From contig NC_031477.1 in assembly GCF_000006565.2 (NCBI RefSeq), positions 6,144,174 through 6,208,173 on the forward strand: a DNA stretch of 64,000 bases, given 5' to 3'. This stretch comes from Toxoplasma gondii ME49. Lineage: Eukaryota > Apicomplexa > Conoidasida > Eucoccidiorida > Sarcocystidae. The translations under genes and the position numbers were made by a program. Shown here piece after piece: positions 1-11,301 of the stretch; the first letter of the stretch is position 1, and each line of letters begins with the position of its first letter. Below the pieces are notes generated by a model. It was given only the letters and a program-made list of their open reading frames with translations. It searched no databases and was not told the origin of the DNA.

Positions 1-1
1 T

Positions 2-535
2 ATCTCGCTGCCACTCCGCTACACGTCGCCTTTCCCACTCGCAAGCGAACAACAAATAAAGCGCCACGGGGCTGTGCACCAGTTCTTCTACAACCGTTGG
101 AAAGCACTGCCGGGGTCCATCATGTTCTTTGTCACCATTGGTTCGTTTTCCTGCTTGATGGGAGGGATAACCGCTCCTCTCTGTGCAGGTATTTTCTTCA
201 ACTTTGCTCCCTTCTACAGTTCTCAGCTGATTGGTGTGATTGGCCTGTTAGCCGGTTCCACCATCTCACTGGTGAAGTTGTTTAAATGGTACGTTTATTC
301 CACTGCTCAGCTTGCCGTTCAACACATGCTCTGGGGCGCTCTGCAAGTGGTTGTCGGGTCTGCGACAATGGAACTCATTGGAGACAGGCCACTCGGTCAG
401 AAGTCCACAAACGCAGACACGGAACGACTCACTGCAATCGAGGAGATGAGCACGCCTCTGCTCCAGCCTCCAACCGATTCCACGAGCTCGATGGACGAGA
501 CGAAATCCCCGCAGGAGTCGTTGGAATTGAGGTGA
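2..535 (+). CDS. C-terminal part of a multi-pass membrane protein (5' truncated by window edge)
   Basis: The reading frame is open from the left edge to a TGA at 533-535 (about 177 codons), so the N-terminus lies outside the window. At least two or three hydrophobic segments are visible: one starting around SIMFFVTIGSF and running through a Gly/Ala-rich stretch, one around QLIGVIGLLAG, and one around AVQHMLWGALQVVVG. A hydrophilic tail rich in Ser, Thr and Glu follows, which is a typical cytosolic tail for a polytopic protein. The final helix faintly recalls the C-terminus of CCC1/VIT-type iron transporters, but too little is present to name a family. A consensus-like splice donor (gtgagg) overlaps the stop codon, so the apparent stop might be intronic and the gene could continue. 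Confidence 0.6.
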   Translation: MSLPLRYTSPFPLASEQQIKRHGAVHQFFYNRWKALPGSIMFFVTIGSFSCLMGGITAPLCAGIFFNFAPFYSSQLIGVIGLLAGSTISLVKLFKWYVYSTAQLAVQHMLWGALQVVVGSATMELIGDRPLGQKSTNADTERLTAIEEMSTPLLQPPTDSTSSMDETKSPQESLELR

Positions 536-3500
536 GGTGGACAAGACGTTCGCTATCCCTTCCGTCATCGCTCAGACATCTCCAGAACGAAGTTGGAGAT
601 CGAATCGTCCTCATCGTGGGCATCCGCCGAACGGCCTGTTGCCTGCCTCTGACAAGAAGACGACGTCGGTAACCAGAATGCGCCCGAACAGGGCAATCGA
701 CATTCCGTTTTTCTCGACTCGTATGAAAGATCGTGTACCTGAAGTGTTCGGGACAATATCAGCTCTTGCTCGATCGCACTCACCCGCTCAAAAATCGACA
801 TTTTTCCAGACCTTCGAAGACAAGTCGCTCACTGATGTCATCAGAGGACCCACGCACAGACGCGTCGTGCTCACCGATGGGGAAATAGCTCTGTTCTGGC
901 AACCTGTTTCCAGGGACTCTCGTAAATATAGGTCTACTAGGCGACAGGCTGGAATGCCACAGCTGGTCGCTTTCAGTAATGAACGCCGGTACGTGAACGG
1001 CCAAGATGATCTCCGAAGGTTCCCCTTCTAATAAAAATTCCCGGTGGAACGATGAACCAAGCAAGAAAATGGTTTCCCCCCCCAATGGCGCTGTCAGCAG
1101 TAGATGCTCCATTGGAATGGGGGGAGTGACGAGGATGATGAGGAGATAGCTCGCAGACGGCCCTCTCGGTGAACGTTTCACATCAAGTGCACGACAACAC
1201 TCCATCTATCTCCTTTAATCGGTGCAGACATCGAAGAACATTGAACCTCGTCAAATCTCCGGGAAAGCGTCCGCGAAACCACTGCGGGTTCACAGCAGAT
1301 ATTAGGGGGTGGTTGCCTTGCTGGCGGGCACTCGTGTTTTTTTCAGAATGCAACTCGACTAGGTCGAAGTGACTCATGGGTGTTTCGCTTACTGGAGCTG
1401 TGAGTGACTGCCTGCCATTGAGGATATTTTCGGTGCCGGGGATCGGAACGCATGGTTAGTTGAACAGTCCCCCTCGATGTTAAGTATCTTCGGACTACGT
1501 GTCCACCTGTTCATAGAGCTGTTCTTTTTGCGGAGGTGTAGCCCCTTTACGGCTCACAGCGTGCAGTGGAACAGTGTTTCTTCTGGAGGTTTTGAAGTGT
1601 GCGCACTGCCAACACTTTAAAAGGGTTCATTCATGTTTCCGCCCACACTATCGGCGACGACAGCCGAGGTTTCCACGAGATGAACGCTCAAGCGAGACTG
1701 TTACACCAAGTATTCTTAATCGCCGTAGCTGCCGCGCATGAATACAGACCCCCACCACATGTCGAGGTCTGAACGCTTGACTAAGACAAGCCACTATCTG
1801 GTAGTCACAACAGGTCCCTGCATCTGCATTGCCGGAAATAAATGACCTTCGACAGTCGTCTAGAGTATGTAGGGTTCGTATCAAACGCCGACATGGCGAA
1901 GCAACAGGCTCTGCCAAGCCAAGCCTCTTCTACAGAAAATGCCGTTATGGACCATTCTGACACTTGAGGAGGTCGAGATATGATTTTGAGCAAGAAATGG
2001 GGGGAACGCGGTCACCCGCCATCGTCGGCTTTGTTTGACACCCTTCCGGTAAGGTCGGTAGGTTGTGACATTGGAGTTGCATGCCAGACTCATCGAAGGA
2101 GAGCTAGCTGTCTCATAGTGCATTGTTTCATGTGAAGTGCTTTTGACAGCAGCGCAGACGGTGAAGGGTCAGGAGTGCACGCGGATACCACAGCTTTTCG
2201 TCGTACTTAAGCTATGGAGTACCTGCACGCACACTCTGTTTCTGTTGCGGGATGAGGCCAAAGGTGCGACTAGCAAACTCGTGTTCTCAAGGCGAAGTTG
2301 CCCCGTAAGGTGGTGCTTTTATAGCCCCGTTGTGGAGCTACCATAGTTATCTCAGACTTTTTCCACCGCGTAAGGCGAATAGAAAATACCGTTCAGGTGC
2401 GACCTGAACATCTTGAAATCCGATTCTTTTAGGTGCCCAGAGCAGCCAGTGGGACGGTGATGTACAACTGTCTTACAATGTTATTCCGCTGACAGAAATC
2501 AAAAGACCTTGCACTACATGAATTGCTACGGGTCCGACAGAGACATGTCTCTGCCGGAGCATCGCATCCCTCTTTGCGTGTTTCCATGCCTCTTTCGTGG
2601 GTGCGAAGCCTTTGAAGCAACGGAAAACAATTCAGGAATCGCATTTCACCAGCATGTTGGCACCAGGTCGCTAACGCTGCGGCCGGGCTCTCCTCTGCAC
2701 GATGAAGGCGATTCAACTGCGCTAGACAGTCCGCGTTTTCCCGTACGAAACTGTCTCCGGGGTGCACGTTTGACCACACTACTTCAACGCACAAACAGAG
2801 TTTCATTAAAGATGAAATAGGCGTAGCAACCAATAAAATGCCCTGTAGGAGGTGAACAGTGGCCTACTGCTTCTGAACAAGTACATTCTGTCACCTCTCG
2901 AGTTCTTGCACGACACCATGGGGGATTGCGTCCGGTATGGACCTGCTACTCGATTTTTACGCAAACAACATTAAGACGAGTATCTGTGTGCGCATTTCAC
3001 TAGACAAAAACACGGATTTGGCAAGCACGAACTATGCACGAATGGCAAACAGAACAGTCGCAGATCGTGAAACTACTGAACAGAGGCCACGTCGCAGTAC
3101 TCTCAACGACCCTCCTGCGCTGTTACATAAAAACTGTTCAACCACACACTTCTTTTACTACATCGAACCAGATGACGAATCGTGAGCCGACTCTACTTCC
3201 CAGACAGCGGTCTACAAACGTCACCGGCTTCGTGGTCAGTGAGGCCGAAAGTAAAAGATGTCCCTGCAAAGAACAGTAGAGACTGTGGCATCGGGCTAGC
3301 GTGCCGAGCCGCCTTACAAGTCGTAAAGCCGCGATATTTAGATGTCGCCTTTTATGACATTTCCCGTGATGCTTGCAGCTGCTTATAAGAAACCATTTGA
3401 TACGGCACTATGCCTTTGTGTGAATATTACATCGCCCGTTCGGAGCGCAATGACCCCGTGTGGTGACTTGCAGATTTATCCCGTACATGACCTCGCAGCA

Positions 3501-3565
3501 TCCCATTCGAAGATGCTTCCTTGCGTTGACTGCGTCCGCTGGTGAGTCTGTACGGACCGTCGAAT
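536..3565. other. intergenic or UTR stretch, no gene supported
   Basis: Only short open frames in conflicting directions occur here, none with a recognisable motif or a phase-consistent exon chain. It lies between the 3' ends of a plus-strand and a minus-strand gene, so it probably holds two 3' UTRs and spacer. Confidence 0.5.
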
Positions 3566-6073
3566 TCACACAGCATTATGAACACACATCGCTTGACTAC
3601 AAGCTTTCAGAGCTTCCTGCAAACTACAGCGGATGAATTCCAGCTTCCCATCGGGCCGCGCAATGATCATAAGATTCTTCTGGTCTCTCATAGGTTTCTT
3701 TTTCCGTGGGCCGTGATTTTCGTGACAAAATCTGCAGGCCGCTCCTTTATGGCATCCTTGACCCCAGAAAAAAGCACAGGGGCGGCAGTCGTTTGGATGC
3801 TGTGCGCCGCCTGCATCCGTCGTCGCGCCGCTGACGGGGTAAGCCACAGGGTCACTTTTTTCTTCTGTTGGGACACGCTCATCCCCTACCAGAGCGAATT
3901 CGTCCTCCGCATATCCAGGCAAACGCGCCACAACAGACGCCTGCTCCATCGATTTCGGACTCTTTTCAGCCAAGCCGTCACTGTATGGCTCTCTTTTGTT
4001 CAACTTCCGCACCTCATCTGTGAGTGATCGATCGGGAGGGATGTCGTGCCGAAGACGATCCAAGTCCGCAGAGCACACTTGAGGCTGCGGTATAGGAACG
4101 TCTTTCTCTGAATTCAATTTGTCATATTGGCTTCTAAGGTCAGGTGTCAATGCACTGCAGCAGTGCTGTTCTTTACGGCTGAAGTTTCCGCAGGGATTCA
4201 TGTTCATCCCATGGTAGCCCTCGTAAGCGCGCCGACACGCGGACGAAGCTGGGCTGTTCGCCAAGATGTTCGTTGAATTACCAAAGTCTCTGTCACCTGC
4301 TGAAAACTGGACGCTTGTCCGGAGGGTACAGTTTTGCCGGATCCCCCCGCCCGAAGCAGGCTGTCCATTCGTTCTGGAGCTAGGTCTCTCCGAAACGCCG
4401 GCGCTGCAAGGACTTCCTATTTCGTCCTCGCACTCGTGGGCTGCTTGCAAGACCGAGACAGAGACGTTTGAGCCCTCGCGGGGAAAACGGCACCTGTAAG
4501 CCACTGAACTCTCGTGACTGCTGGCTAATGCGGAATCGTTGCTCACGAATGGAACAGGTGGCTTCCCAGAGCACCCTGCCTGCACTGGAGCTGCCAGCGA
4601 ACGCCTCTGCCCCGACAGCATTCCGGAAATGCAAGCGCTGCCGTCACAACCTACAGAGCCATGGACTCCGGAAGAAGCGAATGCAACCTGGAGAGGTGCT
4701 GATCCCGGGAAAATTTGCTGCCTGCCGAACACCGCATTCGTATGGCTAGTTGTTCCATGGTTCTCAGTTTCCACACCCGGGAATTCCCCCGGCGAGATAT
4801 TGACCAGGCCTGTCGCGAATGCCTTTGGTTCCTTCAACCGTTCAGCTACAGGTGACTCCACCTTGTGAATCATAAGATGGGGATGCGGAGCGCCTGCGCC
4901 TTTCTCTGCCGCAACCACGAAGCTGCTGCTTGTTTCAGACTCGCTGTGTCCGAACACGGGTGTGGATGTGCCTCGATTCGCGTCGTGAGTAACGTCGGAA
5001 AATCGGTGCGGCACCAGATGCGGGATGCGCTGGTCCCTGGGCGACGTCGGCAAGGATAGCGGAACGATGTTCTTTGTTCGAGGGAAATGTGTCACAAACC
5101 CTTCAAATTCATCACAAGTGGCGCGTGTCGTGGCACCTTCTGGCCGCCCATTTGCTGCTTCAAGACGGGTCATGAATGCTTCGAACACACGCGTGTCGTC
5201 GGCGCCACTTGCTGGGTTTCTGCCTTGAATGTCGCAGTTTGGACCGTTTTCCTGCACCATATTTGACGGGTTTCCATACTGACGTGTTAGCAAGCTGTCT
5301 TGATGTCTCTGTACAGAATATGCTGGCATCTCTCCGTTGCCCACGCCTACTTCGTAGAAATCGGGTCGAGACGCCTCGTCGGTTCTCCAAAATGTCTTTG
5401 CTGGCCCGTGATCCCCCAGGTTTGAACTGCATCGCGGCGACACACCACTAGGATCCGCCAAAAGCATTTCTGGCTGGAGCGCCTTCGGTTTCGCTGCGAA
5501 ACATTCATCGAGGTCTGCGCTGGAATCCGGCGACAGACCTGACGATAGACCCTCGACAGGCGAAGAGTTCGCCAGCATACGAAGTAACATGACTGCACTA
5601 GGATCCCGCGTCCCTTGCTCCACAGCCGCCGGGTGGCCATATCTAGACACTCGAAACAGACTCTTCTCCCCGTGAAGCTGCGATCCTTGTAACGAGTCTG
5701 TCCTACTCGAGGCCGCTTGTCTAACGATGCGACCAAGAGGCAAGGCATCCAAAAACGGCAGAAACGCGGATCCAGGAACGATCTCCGGATCGTCGCTTTC
5801 TCTCACAGGCGACATGTCCTCTGCTACGTAGTCGCGGGGACCAGCGATGATCGATTCCGTCCGATCGTCTTCGTCAGTTTGTCCTTGACAAAAGGGGCGC
5901 ATTTCGAGGGGCTCGTGGCGGCGCTGGCCTCGACCAGCCGACGGCGCGCACGCTGGATGATTCCCGTCCGTCGAACTAACTGAGGATTTCGTATCATGGA
6001 AGAGGTCAGACAGGGCGCCGTTTAATCGGCTGAAGTTGCAATTTCGTGCAACGTACCCACCGATGTTGTCCAT
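3566..6073 (-). CDS. CCCH-type zinc finger protein (835 aa, single exon)
   Basis: An uninterrupted ATG-initiated frame encodes 835 residues. Most of the protein is Ser/Pro/Gly-rich and probably disordered. Near the C-terminus (about residues 762-787) there is one zinc finger with spacing C-x7-C-x5-C-x3-H, inside the motif CRPCAFFWGQGCHKGAAC followed by an FCH triad, then a basic KKKP stretch. A His-x3-Cys-x-Pro-Cys-x-Phe lead-in is, from memory, typical of single CCCH fingers common in apicomplexans and dinoflagellates. Such fingers generally bind RNA, so a post-transcriptional role is likely but unproven. No other domain was recognised. An upstream non-coding exon cannot be excluded. It points away from the TruB gene across a long gene-free stretch. 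Confidence 0.8.
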   Translation of the reverse strand: MDNIGGYVARNCNFSRLNGALSDLFHDTKSSVSSTDGNHPACAPSAGRGQRRHEPLEMRPFCQGQTDEDDRTESIIAGPRDYVAEDMSPVRESDDPEIVPGSAFLPFLDALPLGRIVRQAASSRTDSLQGSQLHGEKSLFRVSRYGHPAAVEQGTRDPSAVMLLRMLANSSPVEGLSSGLSPDSSADLDECFAAKPKALQPEMLLADPSGVSPRCSSNLGDHGPAKTFWRTDEASRPDFYEVGVGNGEMPAYSVQRHQDSLLTRQYGNPSNMVQENGPNCDIQGRNPASGADDTRVFEAFMTRLEAANGRPEGATTRATCDEFEGFVTHFPRTKNIVPLSLPTSPRDQRIPHLVPHRFSDVTHDANRGTSTPVFGHSESETSSSFVVAAEKGAGAPHPHLMIHKVESPVAERLKEPKAFATGLVNISPGEFPGVETENHGTTSHTNAVFGRQQIFPGSAPLQVAFASSGVHGSVGCDGSACISGMLSGQRRSLAAPVQAGCSGKPPVPFVSNDSALASSHESSVAYRCRFPREGSNVSVSVLQAAHECEDEIGSPCSAGVSERPSSRTNGQPASGGGIRQNCTLRTSVQFSAGDRDFGNSTNILANSPASSACRRAYEGYHGMNMNPCGNFSRKEQHCCSALTPDLRSQYDKLNSEKDVPIPQPQVCSADLDRLRHDIPPDRSLTDEVRKLNKREPYSDGLAEKSPKSMEQASVVARLPGYAEDEFALVGDERVPTEEKSDPVAYPVSGATTDAGGAQHPNDCRPCAFFWGQGCHKGAACRFCHENHGPRKKKPMRDQKNLMIIARPDGKLEFIRCSLQEALKACSQAMCVHNAV

Positions 6074-9000
6074 TGCGACACGCCAAAAATCTAGACAGAG
6101 TCTGTGCTCACCGCAAAGACGTCTCTGTAATCAGTGCCTCAGGGGCAGATTCCTTGCACGATACGGTTCTGTTACAGAAGCCGCTTGGGAACCTTCGAAA
6201 TCTGCTTTTATCCCTTGGAGTACCACGCTGACACACAGCACCTTGCCATCTACGTAAACATACACAGACTGCGCGGCTTACCGACGGCCGGGACACGCAA
6301 ACTGCGGAAAAAATGACTCTGAGCCAGAACCCGACAGCTGCTTGCAAGCACTCCGGTTCTCTGGGTAAACAATCTCGGGCGTATCGCTTATTCACAGAAA
6401 CGAAATAGCCCGTGACGCATGCGACAACGCATTCGATGCGGAGCCTGAGGGGAGTGGAAAGGCCAGCCTCAGACAAAAAAAACGGATTTGTTCAAGTAAA
6501 GGGTATAAAACTGGGAACGGATACGGGGTTTGCCCATGACCCACCCCTGTTCCACACATGCAACAAAATTGCCCACTAGAATTAATCAAGGTGGACATAC
6601 ACGAATGGGTCTGTTAGTCACTGTTGCTTGGATCTCAGGGCGGGGAACCGTTTCCGGCCCGTGTATGCTAATCAAGCCTTCGTTCTCTCCTGACGTTCGC
6701 AATATCGTCAGAGGATTTCACGGCCAGCCTGTAGCTCACCCGGCTGCGGCCGAAATAAAAAAGACTCCGTGGTCTTACGTTGATGGTACACTCGCGCTGG
6801 TGACTCGCGTGCGCTTTTCACCTGAAGCAACACGACTAGTTCAACTCGCTCTTCCGCGTGTCCTCAGAACAATAACTTGGAGGAGCTTCGCTGCAAGGAC
6901 CAGCTATTACAACACGCGATGATTCAAATAAACAGATGCAGGCGACGGAGCCGTCTGGCACCGTTTTCACAACACTCGCCTCGTAGGATTGAGGTGGACG
7001 TCATACACTTCCACATAGCCCTGCAGAATCATACGGCTGGAATGGGTGACGAAAACTGTTCAGTTTCTACGGCATAGGAGATCCAGCCGCAATGCGTCAA
7101 AACTTGGCAGTGGATACTCAATAAAATGTCGGAATCGGGCCCGAATAGGTAAATACTCTGAATATTTGAGCCGCCGGGTCGGCACAATGAGTAGTCGATG
7201 TTTTGCTGGTACTGACACTGGATGCAGGCAGTTCTTGAGTGCAGATCTTCATAAACATAGGCGAGGCCAGGGTTATGGAAACTCTCCTTGCTCATACACT
7301 CTTGAGAGGCTTCTCTCCGCGGGTTCTGTGAGAAGCGGAAGCAGGTGCCGCCTGCCACAGTTCCCCTCACGAGAACCTGCTTCGACGAAGGAGACGAGAA
7401 CGCCCAGTCAACTTAAAAAATGCCCACCAAACAAAGTAGCTGCGCCCCTTTCCAACGACTCCACCGTTTGCGGCGTGAAAGGCTGAATACCTTTGGCCAC
7501 CGCGAGCAAGCCCCACAGAAATCAAAATAAATACATGAGATTGCTAGGGGAGCATCGAGGTAGCTGTTGGGGTCGACCAACTCTCGCGTCTCCACCCCGT
7601 TGCTGTGAGCGAGTGTCTAAGTTGCAACGGGAATTGCACGCCCCAGGTTGCGAATTTGGTACGGGCGTCTTAGATGAGTTTGCAAATATGAATGTAAGAA
7701 GATCCCTGAATCTGCGAAAGACAAATCTGAAAACTGTCGGATGCTGCTAGAGACGTTCGCAGCCGCCAGATAGGGGTCGCTTCCCCGTCCGATACCACGA
7801 GATAGAGGAGCAGCCGCCTCGCGGCTTTCAGGAAAACCCGTTGCCCTTCCGCGGCCGACCGTCCGTACCGCGACGGGCAGAGGCGCAACAGGCCGACAGC
7901 GGCGAAGCTTGACCTTCCGTGTGCCGGCATTCGAAAAGACAACGCTGCAACGAAAGATTTTACGCACTCTGCGAGTGCGCTGTGCTCGCGTGCATAGAAC
8001 TTGTTCGCATTTGGAAATGCAAACTCGACAGAGACTTGGTAGAGAATGTCACGGCCATCTTCGCAGCAGGCCTGCGGCTGCTGCCGATTTGGAATGGGAA
8101 AAAGCTGTGACCCCACCTGGTCTAAAGACCGCTATGGATCAGAGCCGCATCCAGTAAACTTTTCGGGTAGCAGGGAATGGTAGGCAGGTCTGGTAGACAG
8201 TGAGAACCCATCGACACAAACTGAAACTATGCTCAGGCAGTCGAGTTTCATTGAGATTCTTTGGGAGAGTTTTCAGAGGTGCTGCACGCTCTACGAAGAG
8301 ATGAATGTGCCAGCAGTTTCGACGCCGGGACGCGGTTCAGCGCGACAGTGCCACGATTGTGGCTCGGAAGCACCGTCAAGGTGGGCATCAAAAATTCGAC
8401 ACGACAAAAACCCCGTCGCAGCGATGGAGAATCATGCGCCTCGAGAGGTGACCACTGGGACGCAGTAGTTGCTACGGATTGAGACACTCTCCTCTCTGAG
8501 TGCCGTAGAGTTGCGCGAAAGCCTTCTTCAGCAATAAGAATGGTGGAAGCTGATAGCGTTGCAGGGGTACACCGTAGAGACACTGCATATATAATGGTGT
8601 AAAGTAGCTGCTCGTCTGTGCGAGGTGCAGTTCTTCTTGAAGCAGAAGGAACAATGTCTGCGAAAATGGACGGGCACAAAGTGCCACAATGAGGAACGAA
8701 ACACAGTCTCCCCGCGGATGTTAATTGGTCACACCAACCATTCACAGCTCACACCGTTCTGACGCTTATAGGCGGCGTCCACCGGCTGCTGTAGTTAAAG
8801 TTTTGTCTTCTTGTGGAACACCACTTTGATCCCCAATCCTTGAGACAAGCTAATGTACACATGGGGATCCAGCAGCAGCTTCAAAGGTGTACCCGAACTC
8901 CTGGTGTCCTGGGCGCACCAGCACTCTCTTCTTCATGTTTCCATTACCAAAGAGCCATTTGGGGTAGGACCACCCCTAAAACGCACCTATTTCGTGTTTA

Positions 9001-11301
9001 CCGACGAATTCTCTCCGTTCCCCACCCCAGCCACCACCGCCGTTCCTCGTCGTCAGTGAATGTTCCGCCGTTCCTACTGGGCGAAGTCTCTCCTTGGCAG
9101 CACTGTTCAGTGCTGAAACCAATCTGACGACACGTCCCTGCGCACAGTTTACGTTTTAGGCATTGCACTGGAACAGGGTGCAGCAACGCTTGCACTCTTA
9201 CCGGGGACCGGAAACATGAGAGGGGTACTGACTGCAGTCCGTTGAAGTGCTAACATGGCATAGCGCCGACAAAGGAATGATGAAACTTTGCCCTGCAAGC
9301 ATCGGTGTTATCACCTTGTTGTTGGCCCATAGTCTGTCCTTCTCCCATTATGAAGACTCCTCCTCTTTTTTCAAGAAGCATGCAGCGTTTACGGTGCTTC
9401 GCCGTCGACATGCACAATTTTCTCGCTTTTGGGGCTAAGCAACAACAGAAACACTCTCTCTATGTGGAAGCATATGGGCTGCCATCTCATTTAGGTGTGG
9501 CTTCAGCGCCTGTTTGGCAAGCTCAGAAATTGTGGACCAAAAAATATGGAAGTCAAGGTTTCATTCACAGTTGTTCCGTCAGTGTGGCATGCGAACTTGT
9601 CAAGCAGAAGGTGATATACGTCGTTCGTGGGAGTGAGGTTGGTTCGGACGATAAACTGTTACGGGTGCACGCAGACACCGTTTGAACGAACTTTATTATT
9701 TATAGGTCTGCCACATCCCTGTGGTCAGCCGCAACGAGGGGGAGAAGGAAACGGGTACAATACGTACAAGGATTAAATGTGCCCATCCGTGCATATAACT
9801 TCATGCTCTGTCATATATGTTTTGGCGCTACTTCCCCGCTAAACATTGACTCAACAAACCTGCCTGGGATTATAAAGTAGTATGCATGATCAGAACTAGC
9901 GTGGATTATCGAATGAAATTGTATGCGTTAAGCGCGAGCGTGCACTCGTTGATTCAATGCCAAGCTGAGAGGGGCGGAGCGAAAACTTCGATCTTGTGTG
10001 ACGAGAACCAGTCAGGCTGAAGATCAAGACGGTCGTCGATCTTTCAACAGCATGCGGAACAATAGGCCCGCCCGGTACATGGTGCTCCATTTTCTGTGCG
10101 CATTGCTCACGTTACCATTATGAAACGAGGCACATGGCTCTGCCTTGCGAGATGATACACGATATGAAGAGAAATCTTGTTCAAAGATTAAACGATATGG
10201 CACTCTTTCTACGTCCAGCCACAGAAGCGACTGTTGGCCTTACCAAATATCGGGTTGACTGTTAGGCATCTATGTCGTCAACCTTCGTGCCCAGGGAGTA
10301 TGACTCGCCGTGAGTCTTTAAAGACAGGGGTGTGTCTCTTTTCCGTATTCCACGAAGTCGACTCCATTCTTTGCGTAAGTGGCGACTCGAAGGAATTATG
10401 GTCAAGTCCAGGCACACTGCATGCAGTTTTGTTCCGGTCCGGCGGTTTTGACTCGTCGAGCGGAGCTCACATTCCAGCGCGAGGTGGTCCTCTGACGGTG
10501 CGATGAGTTTGGCGCGTCTGAGTGACCGCTTTTTGTGACAATAGGCATACGAAAGAAGCCAGTAGGGACGGAAATGCATTTCTCCACATGCGTGATTGTA
10601 ATTCCACCGAACATCTGCAGCCTTTTCGGGTAGCAACACCATTTGCATGCCTCTACCATGACCGCATCCGACCGTCTAATCTGCGTGTAGGAGTGACCGT
10701 GTTGTAGCGCGGATGTGGTATTGACAAATAACGCCGTTTTTGAGTCAAGGATCTCCTGTCGTTTTGTTTAAATCCACAGTAGCGATTCAGACTTAGATTT
10801 ATGAGTCAGCCCAAGATGTTCAGTCGTGTGGTCACCGTTCTGTTGGCTGTACACAAGTGGCTGGTTGTGGCATACGTGGGGCTGGTGTGCCTCTCTGTCA
10901 GGGATGGCATCCCGTGGGTTTTCTGCAAACAAACGTAGCGTATACCTCTTCAGAATTTTTTGTGTAATTTATCCCTTTCAGATGCCCGCAGCGCTGATCC
11001 TGCACTTAAGTTTCGCGACAAGGAACAGCGCATAACAATGTAGTTTCCCCCACCCTGCTACCTTGGCTGTTGCTCGCTTCCAGATTCCCGTCGGTCTGCG
11101 TTGAATGTCTCTGCTTCCTGACCCAGTTCTTGTGTTTGCAAGTTTCTACACCCAAACGGTGAAGTAGATGGCGTATCACTTGGGCTTTGGATGGACTGTG
11201 GGGCGCCTTTCGTTTGCGTATTCATGCCGCATCTGTAGGCCCGCTATAAACCAGCAGAATGTCCGACCACCTGCAGCTGTAGTCATGGAGCACATGAGAC
11301 A
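6074..11301. other. 5.2-kb divergent intergenic region
   Basis: This stretch separates the 5' ends of the minus-strand CCCH gene and the plus-strand TruB gene, so it should contain both promoters and 5' UTRs. Open frames are short, overlap on both strands and lack recognisable motifs. I see no tRNA-like cloverleaf, but I could not scan systematically. Confidence 0.5.

Noticed and set aside
2..535. Assignment to the CCC1/VIT iron transporter family
   Set aside because: Only the last helix is vaguely similar and none of the metal-binding residues are in the window.
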